NCBI GenBank assembly: GCA_011390695.1
Contig: JAABRW010000103.1
Location: forward strand, 1-5,089
DNA length: 5,089 nucleotides
Reading direction: 5' to 3'
Source: Desulfotignum sp.
Lineage (GTDB): Bacteria; Desulfobacterota; Desulfobacteria; Desulfobacterales; Desulfobacteraceae
Under the pieces are notes generated by a model that saw only the letters and a program-made list of their open reading frames with translations, was not told the DNA's origin and searched no databases. The translations under genes and the position numbers were made by a program. Positions 1-4,142 of this stretch are shown here, piece by piece; position 1 is the stretch's first letter; every line of letters starts with the position of its first letter.

Positions 1-213
1 TTTCCAGGCCAGTTTTTCATTCTTGAGATGGAGCCGGGCAAGATCAGACGGAGATGTGTTTTTGTCAAGCCGGCAGACCGCATATTCATTGGATTTATAC
101 ACCACAGATTGCGGTTGAACCTGAAGGGGCAAAGGTGCCGGGGCAATGCATGATGTAAATAGGATGATGAAGATTATGCCGCAGAGAACAGGGGCTTTCG
201 TTATAGGATTCAT
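1..213 (-). CDS. Predicted outer-envelope lipoprotein, N-terminal part only
   Basis: The minus frame is open from an ATG at 211-213 to the left edge of the window, giving 71 codons with no stop. The N-terminus is a lipoprotein-type signal peptide: a short basic start (K6), a hydrophobic core (about residues 9-19, rich in Ile, Leu and Phe) and a Cys at residue 22 in the context LFTSC. The Phe at -3 is unusual for a lipobox. A Pro-rich linker follows (about 24-35), then a globular stretch containing VCRLDKNTSPSDLARLHL and ending in LAWK. The spacing of that stretch faintly resembles the start of a LysM-like module, as found in some cell-wall polysaccharide deacetylases and other peptidoglycan-associated proteins. 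That resemblance is weak and I do not assign a function. The ribosome-binding site is poor (AGG about 6 bases before the ATG). The gene is transcribed divergently from the kinase cluster. The signal peptide is fairly certain; the product is not. Confidence 0.68.
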   Translation of the reverse strand, partial: MNPITKAPVLCGIIFIILFTSCIAPAPLPLQVQPQSVVYKSNEYAVCRLDKNTSPSDLARLHLKNEKLAWK

Positions 214-220
214 GGCGTAC

Positions 221-238
221 CTGTATCTGATATTACAG
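221..238. repeat. Small inverted repeat CTGTA-N8-TACAG before the lipoprotein gene
   Basis: Perfect 5-bp arms (221-225 and 234-238) with an 8-bp centre lie 8 bp upstream of the lipoprotein start codon, where a repressor site or leader hairpin could sit. Arms this short arise easily by chance, so this is only a candidate. Confidence 0.18.
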
Positions 239-261
239 CCAGTAACCGGATTGTTGATATA

Positions 262-287
262 ATTATATATTCTGCGCTTGACATCAA
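262..287 (-). promoter_or_regulatory. Candidate sigma-70-like promoter for the lipoprotein gene
   Basis: Read on the minus strand, TTGATG (282-287) is followed after 14 bp by a perfect TATAAT (262-267). The spacer is shorter than the usual 16-18 bp, which weakens the call. The -10 lies about 50 bp upstream of the start codon. The surrounding AT-rich block suits a promoter. Confidence 0.27.
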
Positions 288-304
288 CCCTTTTTTTATA
301 TAGG
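278..304 (+). promoter_or_regulatory. Candidate sigma-70-like promoter for the sensor/kinase/phosphatase cluster
   Basis: A consensus TTGACA (278-283) is followed by an AT-rich tract. The best -10-like hexamer is TATAGG (299-304, 4 of 6) at a short 15-bp spacing. It lies about 100 bp upstream of the first gene of the cluster. The -35 overlaps the minus-strand TTGATG (the shared string TTGACATCAA is nearly palindromic), so the two divergent promoters may share one control point. The -35 match is good, the -10 is not. Confidence 0.27.
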
Positions 305-389
305 TGAAATTTAATTGCCCACCATTTTTTCCATACAGGCGGATATCGGCGGGTCAGATGTTTTCTGTATCATGGTCAAGGCTTTCAAA

Positions 390-395
390 AGGAGG
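390..395 (+). promoter_or_regulatory. Strong Shine-Dalgarno site (AGGAGG) of the small sensor gene
   Basis: A full AGGAGG within AAAAGGAGGGTGA lies 11 nt before the ATG at 407. It is the best ribosome-binding site in the window and fixes the start of the first gene. It also suggests that this kinase-less protein is well translated. Confidence 0.6.
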
Positions 396-406
396 GTGAC
401 AACTGC

Positions 407-1027
407 ATGGCGAATAAACAGAAAAGCGAAACCATGTATACAGGAAAAAGATTTTTGATGAGTCTGGCAGTATGGTTTGTTGTTTGCCTGATGTTATACG
501 GTCTCATCCATATGCGGGAAAACAACCATACCCGGCAGTTGATTTTAACCGGAGTGGCTATTTCAAAAGATGTTTCCAGCCAATCCGGTCTGCCGCTTCT
601 GGAAAAAAATTTTGAACTGCTGGGCAGATTCCTTGAAGAAATAACGGCAAAACCAGGCGTGGTGTTCGCTTCTATTATTGACCATAAAAACAAACTGATC
701 GCCTATACGGATCAGGATCAGTTTCTCACCCTGAAAAAACAAAAATCCGGTGCAATGGAAAATGTCAGTTACTGGCGGATATCCGGACTGAATAATCAGA
801 AGGTGATGAATTTTTCATCTGAGATAACATTTTCCGATACCCGGGTGGGAGAAGTTTTTATTTCCCTTGCAGCAGAAAATCTGGACAGGTTGCGGTATAT
901 GTTTGCTTATTTATCCATAATAACACTGATTATTATTTTTTTATTGTTCGGTAAGGCACGATATTGGGACTGTCTTGTCTGGTTGAATGAAAAAAGTGCC
1001 GCAATAATTGCAAAAGGATCACCCTGA
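407..1027 (+). CDS. Two-TM membrane protein with periplasmic sensor-like domain, no output domain
   Basis: This 206-aa protein matches no named family that I recognise. It has a Lys-rich cytoplasmic N-terminus, TM1 at about residues 16-35, a periplasmic region of about 130 residues (36-166), TM2 at about 168-182 and a cytoplasmic tail of only about 24 residues. That is the topology of a stand-alone extracytoplasmic sensor resembling CACHE/PAS-type domains: a long N-terminal helix, then a VVFASIIDHKNKLIAYTD strand pair. The periplasmic part resembles that of the kinase encoded next. Shared blocks are PLLEK (63-67), I-x-DH (D92, H93), FS-x-E (136-139), an FS pair (142-143) and a following LD (159-160). 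No kinase, HAMP, GGDEF or methyl-accepting domain follows TM2. It begins the cluster and is separated from the kinase ATG by 51 bp. I infer that it is a co-sensor or regulator of the kinase, either through heterodimers or by ligand capture. A sensor remnant of a former kinase is the alternative. The gene call is firm; the role is inference. Confidence 0.86.
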   Translation: MANKQKSETMYTGKRFLMSLAVWFVVCLMLYGLIHMRENNHTRQLILTGVAISKDVSSQSGLPLLEKNFELLGRFLEEITAKPGVVFASIIDHKNKLIAYTDQDQFLTLKKQKSGAMENVSYWRISGLNNQKVMNFSSEITFSDTRVGEVFISLAAENLDRLRYMFAYLSIITLIIIFLLFGKARYWDCLVWLNEKSAAIIAKGSP

Positions 1028-1066
1028 TAAATCATCTTGGGCCTGGAGTATAAAGGCAGGCTGATA

Positions 1067-1070
1067 TGGA
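1067..1070 (+). promoter_or_regulatory. Shine-Dalgarno site (GGAG) that selects the kinase start
   Basis: GGAG, within TATGGAGAAGACAG, lies 8 nt before the ATG at 1079. The frame is also open back to a TTG at 1037, but that codon has no purine-rich site before it, so 1079 is preferred. Confidence 0.6.
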
Positions 1071-1078
1071 GAAGACAG

Positions 1079-2689
1079 ATGTCTTTGAGTGAGAAAAAAA
1101 GTCCGGTCATCACATGGGCCAAGCAGTTGACAACCGTTTCAAATCCGGGCCTGACCCGAAAAATAATTACGCACTCATGGTTTCTGCGAAACTGGAAACC
1201 CATGTCAGTTTATTTGATACTTTTTTTGATGATCGCCCTGGCCGGGCATTTTTTCATCCGGAATACCCAGAATGCATTTCGTCAGGAGTTTTTTGAAAAA
1301 GGGATTCTGGCAGCGGAAAATACCGGAGAAAAGATCAGGTCCCCATTGCTGGAAAAAGATGTTCTGGCACTGAATATAGCAGTGGGAGAACTGCAGAAAA
1401 AAATTCAGCCGGTTTTTACTGCCATTGTGGATCATGATGATACCGTTATCGCCCACAGCAATGCCGATCTTATTGGTGAAACCTATACAGAACCGGAAAA
1501 TATGAAAGAAACGGCCATCATGAACGGTATTGCAGTGGACCGGTTTGTGTATGAAGGAACCCCGGTGGTGGGATTTTCAAAAGAGCTTTTGTTTTCAAAT
1601 GTCAAAATCGGCAAGATTATGTTCGGTCTGGATGCAGGTGCTTTGGATGGACCCATGAAAAAATACGACCGCTTTGGTCTGGCCATATGGATACTCTGCC
1701 TGTCCGGATTTTTTATTGCAGTACTTGTTACGGACCGGTATTTGAAAACCAGGCGTTTAAAGGAGATGCAGGCTTTCAATAATATGGAAAAAGTGGGCCC
1801 CTACCGGCTCATACGGCGCATCGCACAGGGAGGTATGGCGGAGTTATATCTGGCGGAATATTTAAGAGATGATGGGTTCAAACGGACGGTGGCCATCAAG
1901 AAGATTCTGCCCCACCTGGTTGAAAACAAGGATTTTGTGGAGATGTTTATCCGGGAGGCACGGTTGGCTGCAAATTTACAGCACCCTAATATTGTACAGA
2001 TTTATGATTTGATCAAACTGCACAATGCCAGCTTTATCGCCATGGAATATGTTGATGGAAAAAACCTTGCGCAGATCATGGCACATGAAAAAAAAGGATT
2101 ACCCGTGGGTCTGGCCATGTTTCTGATTCAGAAAATCAGTCTGGGTCTTTATTATTCGCATACCAGAACCAGTGAGGAAACCGGTGAACCGCTGAATATC
2201 ATTCACAGGGACATCAGTCCACAGAACATGCTGATTTCCTTTAAAGGAGAGGTGAAGATAAGTGACTTCGGCATTTCCAAGGCCAGATCAGAACCCAGCT
2301 TTACCAGGGCAGGGGTGATCAAGGGGAAACTGGCCTATCTGTCACCGGAACAGGCCCTGGGAAAAGAGATAGACCATCAGGCAGACCTTTACGCCCTGGG
2401 AATCATTTTTTATGAGATCCTGTCCGGCAGGCGGCTGTATAGCTTCAACAACGAACTGGAAGCATTGAGTACCCTCCCCAAACGGGTTATTCAGCCTGTT
2501 ATTGAAGTTCGGACCGACATTCCCCCGGCACTCAGTGATATTGTGATGAAGTGCCTGGAAAAAGACAAGTTACAGCGCTATTCATCCGGCAGGCAGATAT
2601 ATGATGATTTGGCTGAATTGAAAAAGCGGTTGAACATCTCCTATGACGAATCAAATCTGGCGGATTTCATGACGGAGCGATTCAGATAA
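1079..2689 (+). CDS. Transmembrane Hanks-type Ser/Thr protein kinase with N-terminal periplasmic sensor
   Basis: This 536-aa protein phosphorylates Ser/Thr residues of target proteins with ATP at the inner face of the cytoplasmic membrane. In order: a basic cytoplasmic segment (1-42), TM1 (about 43-59), a periplasmic sensor-like domain (about 60-195), TM2 (about 199-217), a short linker and a kinase domain (about 240-515) almost to the C-terminus. Catalytic landmarks are all present: a Gly-rich loop AQGGMAE (249-255), VAIKK with the ATP-binding Lys274, alpha-C Glu293, HRDISPQN with catalytic Asp378 and Asn383, DFG with Asp396, SPE (422-424) and Asp436 in DLYALG. The Lys usual after HRDx is Ser380, as in many myxobacterial and other deltaproteobacterial kinases. 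Activation-loop Ser404, Ser407 and Thr409 are possible autophosphorylation sites. The sensor resembles the protein encoded upstream. The stop codon abuts the ATG of a PP2C phosphatase, its likely antagonist. The start at 1079 is chosen by its ribosome-binding site; a TTG at 1037 would add 14 residues. An active kinase is very likely; signal and substrates are unknown. Confidence 0.95.
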   Translation: MSLSEKKSPVITWAKQLTTVSNPGLTRKIITHSWFLRNWKPMSVYLILFLMIALAGHFFIRNTQNAFRQEFFEKGILAAENTGEKIRSPLLEKDVLALNIAVGELQKKIQPVFTAIVDHDDTVIAHSNADLIGETYTEPENMKETAIMNGIAVDRFVYEGTPVVGFSKELLFSNVKIGKIMFGLDAGALDGPMKKYDRFGLAIWILCLSGFFIAVLVTDRYLKTRRLKEMQAFNNMEKVGPYRLIRRIAQGGMAELYLAEYLRDDGFKRTVAIKKILPHLVENKDFVEMFIREARLAANLQHPNIVQIYDLIKLHNASFIAMEYVDGKNLAQIMAHEKKGLPVGLAMFLIQKISLGLYYSHTRTSEETGEPLNIIHRDISPQNMLISFKGEVKISDFGISKARSEPSFTRAGVIKGKLAYLSPEQALGKEIDHQADLYALGIIFYEILSGRRLYSFNNELEALSTLPKRVIQPVIEVRTDIPPALSDIVMKCLEKDKLQRYSSGRQIYDDLAELKKRLNISYDESNLADFMTERFR

Positions 2690-3415
2690 ATGAACCGATT
2701 TGCTATTTACGGTAAAACCGACCCGGGGCGCCGCAGACAAAAAAATGAAGACACCATACTGGTGGATGAAGACCGGGGATTCTGTCTTGTAGCGGATGGT
2801 ATCGGAGGTACCGCAGCCGGAGACATCGCCAGTAAGCTGTTTGCCCGTGCTGCTGAAACCGCTTTTTCCGGGGCTTCCTATCAGGAAGAGACCCGGTATC
2901 AGATCCTGCAGCAGGTTTTTTTGAATGCCAATGAAACCATCTTCACCTATGCCGGCACCCACCCGGGATGTGACGGGATGGGATGCACCGCTGAAATGCT
3001 GGTTCTGACAGACGATCGTTTCATTTTGGGGCATATCGGTGACAGCCGGACCTACCGGTTCCGGGACGGGCAGTTCAAGCTGCTGACCGCAGATCATACC
3101 CTTGTGAAACAGCAGCTTGATCAAGGGTTGATCACCCGGGAAGAAGCAGATCATCATTCATTCAAAAACGTTATTCTCCGGGCCGTGGGAATACAGAAAA
3201 ATCCGGCCCTGGACGTCCTCAGGGGCCATGTTTATCCGGGGGATATGTTTCTGCTGTGTTCAGATGGTCTGACCGACATGGTGGAGGATGATATGATTAA
3301 AAACCATCTTCTCTCTGAAAAAGGAATCAGGGAAAAGGTTGACAGCCTGATTAATGAAGCCAACGACAGAGGAGGAAAAGATAATATTTCCGTTGTCCTG
3401 ACCCAAATTCTGTAA
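2690..3415 (+). CDS. PP2C-family (PPM) Ser/Thr protein phosphatase
   Basis: This 241-aa soluble, single-domain, metal-dependent phosphatase has about the length usual for bacterial Stp/PrpC-type enzymes. It removes phosphate from Ser/Thr residues, typically reversing the partner kinase and its targets. The conserved PPM motifs appear in order: the N-terminal RRRQKNED (14-21), VADGIGG with metal-ligand Asp36 (34-40), GMGCTAEML in place of the usual GTT-type motif (97-104), HIGDSRTYR with Asp118 (115-123), LTADHTLV (132-139), NVILRAVG (160-167), LLCSDGLTDMV with Asp192 (188-198) and GGKDNISVVL with Asp231 (228-237). All metal-binding Asp positions expected for the family are present, so activity is likely. 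There is no signal peptide or TM segment, so it should act in the cytoplasm where the kinase domain lies. The ATG directly follows the kinase TAA; GGAG (2674-2677) inside the kinase gene, 12 nt upstream, may assist, so translational coupling is likely. It ends the cluster and converges with fadM. Confidence 0.95.
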   Translation: MNRFAIYGKTDPGRRRQKNEDTILVDEDRGFCLVADGIGGTAAGDIASKLFARAAETAFSGASYQEETRYQILQQVFLNANETIFTYAGTHPGCDGMGCTAEMLVLTDDRFILGHIGDSRTYRFRDGQFKLLTADHTLVKQQLDQGLITREEADHHSFKNVILRAVGIQKNPALDVLRGHVYPGDMFLLCSDGLTDMVEDDMIKNHLLSEKGIREKVDSLINEANDRGGKDNISVVLTQIL

Positions 3416-3440
3416 TATTTTTTTATACAGATGCGGGGGA

Positions 3441-3462
3441 TTCTCCCATGCCTGCCGGAGAA
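3441..3462. terminator. Weak hairpin between the convergent phosphatase and fadM genes
   Basis: TTCTCC (3441-3446) and GGAGAA (3457-3462) form a perfect 6-bp stem around a 10-nt loop in the 56-bp gap between two convergent genes, a place where a bidirectional terminator would be expected. Neither side is followed by a T-run on its own strand, so intrinsic termination would be weak. A T-run does occur at 3418-3424, but before the hairpin when read on the plus strand. Low confidence. Confidence 0.22.
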
Positions 3463-3471
3463 AGTGTGAGA

Positions 3472-3876
3472 TCAGCCTTCAAACAAAGGAATCTGCAATA
3501 GTTTTTCCTTGAGTTCTCTTTCGAGTTTCAGGGGCCTGCCGCTGGTGTCGGCGATGACAAAGGTTATATCCGCATCAATGCACACCGCGCCTGTGAATTT
3601 GTTTACAATCTGCTGCTGGAAAACAGCACTTTTGTTGCCGATTTTTTTTAGGCCAGACCTTACAAGCACGGTGTCTCCCACCCGGGCCGGGCTGCGGTAG
3701 GAAATATTGATGTTGACCACAAAAAATGAAAATCCGCCCCCCATGAATGCATCAAGATCCAGGTGGTCTTCGAGCAGCTGCCACCTGCCTTCTTCAAGAA
3801 ATTCAAGATACCGGGCATTGTTGACATGCTGGTACAGGTCTGTGTGATATCCCCTGATTTTAATTTCCGTGCCCAT
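3472..3876 (-). CDS. fadM: Acyl-CoA thioesterase FadM-like (hotdog 4HBT family)
   Basis: This 134-aa single hotdog-fold thioesterase hydrolyses acyl-CoA to free fatty acid and CoA in the cytoplasm. It matches E. coli FadM (thioesterase III, 132 aa) closely as I recall that sequence: IKIRGYHTDLYQHVNNARYL near the N-terminus (family active-site loop with Asp13, His17 and Asn19), EFLEEGRW (25-32), FFVVNINISYRSPA (51-64), DADITFVIAD (101-110) and a C-terminal helix ELKEKL. In E. coli, FadM assists beta-oxidation by clearing poorly degraded acyl-CoAs; the same housekeeping role would suit a fatty-acid-using anaerobe, but that is inference. The start at 3876 is chosen because AGGGAG lies 6 nt upstream and the N-terminus then aligns with E. 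coli FadM. An ATG at 3924 in the same frame would add 16 residues but lacks a ribosome-binding site. It is convergent with the phosphatase gene and divergent from the FGGY kinase gene, so it appears monocistronic. Confidence 0.92.
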   Translation of the reverse strand: MGTEIKIRGYHTDLYQHVNNARYLEFLEEGRWQLLEDHLDLDAFMGGGFSFFVVNINISYRSPARVGDTVLVRSGLKKIGNKSAVFQQQIVNKFTGAVCIDADITFVIADTSGRPLKLERELKEKLLQIPLFEG

Positions 3877-3882
3877 TTTCAA

Positions 3883-3888
3883 CTCCCT
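3883..3888 (-). promoter_or_regulatory. Shine-Dalgarno site (AGGGAG) that selects the fadM start
   Basis: On the minus strand AGGGAG lies 6 nt before the ATG at 3876. This decides against the upstream in-frame ATG at 3924, which has only an A-rich leader. Confidence 0.6.
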
Positions 3889-3937
3889 GAAGGTAATGTA
3901 TTCACAAGCCCGGCATCTTATCATCTGGTTTGTGTTT

Positions 3938-3965
3938 TTTAAAGAACATTTTTCATGTTCACCAA
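3938..3965 (-). promoter_or_regulatory. Candidate fadM promoter with a palindromic operator in the spacer
   Basis: On the minus strand TTGGTG (3960-3965, 3 of 6 to the -35 consensus) is followed after 16 bp by TTTAAA (3938-3943, 4 of 6 to the -10). The spacer is almost exactly filled by an inverted repeat, GAACAT-N5-ATGTTC (3944-3960), whose 6-bp arms are perfect. A repressor bound there would block the promoter. FadM is under FadR control in E. coli, and TetR- or GntR-type fatty-acid regulators use short palindromes, but I do not recognise this sequence as any known operator. Both the promoter and the operator are tentative. Confidence 0.28.
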
Positions 3966-3987
3966 GAGGTTGTCTCCGGGTTCAAAT

Positions 3988-4015
3988 TTATATTGCTTAT
4001 ATTGCTTAGCTTGCT
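3988..4015. repeat. Tandem repeat, 9-bp unit, three copies (third imperfect)
   Basis: TATATTGCT occurs twice exactly (3989-3997, 3998-4006), followed by TAGCTTGCT (4007-4015), which matches 7 of 9. Read on the minus strand the unit is AGCAATATA. It lies in the intergenic region between the divergent fadM and FGGY kinase genes, upstream of both, where directly repeated protein-binding sites or simple slippage could account for it. Confidence 0.6.
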
Positions 4016-4061
4016 ACTATGCCGGTTGTTAAAAGCAGGCAGCTGCAATATTTTTTTGGTC

Positions 4062-4090
4062 TTGAATAAAACCCGGTGATCTGCTTTAAC
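4062..4090 (+). promoter_or_regulatory. Candidate extended -10 promoter for the FGGY kinase
   Basis: TTGAAT (4062-4067, 4 of 6) is followed after exactly 17 bp by TTTAAC (4085-4090, 4 of 6), preceded by TGC, a TGn extended -10 element. The predicted transcript start would lie around 4097, about 45 bases before the ATG. Spacing and context are good; the hexamers are only moderate. Confidence 0.35.
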
Positions 4091-4142
4091 ATATGCGCAT
4101 TTTGTGTATCAGCAGGAAGTGACCCTAAATAAAGGACCCCTG

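Noticed and set aside
407..1079. Possibility that the small sensor gene and the kinase are one gene broken by a frameshift
   Set aside because: Each protein has its own complete pair of TM helices and its own sensor domain, and each start has a ribosome-binding site. The region after TM2 of the first shows no kinase-like sequence. Duplication fits better than breakage.
1114..1296. 60-codon plus-strand frame inside the kinase gene
   Set aside because: It overlaps the N-terminal and TM1 coding part of the kinase in another frame and shows no motif.
2651..3157. 168-codon open frame on the minus strand, opposite the phosphatase
   Set aside because: The plus strand carries all PP2C motifs over this stretch; the reverse frame shows no family features and has no convincing ribosome-binding site.
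3877..3924. N-terminal extension of FadM from the ATG at 3924
   Set aside because: There is no ribosome-binding site upstream of 3924, whereas the ATG at 3876 has AGGGAG at optimal spacing and yields the length and N-terminus expected for FadM.
4034..4057. GCAGGCAGCTGC followed by a T-run, terminator-like on the plus strand
   Set aside because: The stem is only 4 bp (GCAG/CTGC) with an intervening AATA before the T-run, and no plus-strand gene ends nearby.
3976..4076. Inverted repeat CCGGGTT ... AACCCGG with an 87-nt centre
   Set aside because: Seven-base arms this far apart are expected by chance at appreciable frequency in a region of this size. No further pairing extends the arms.
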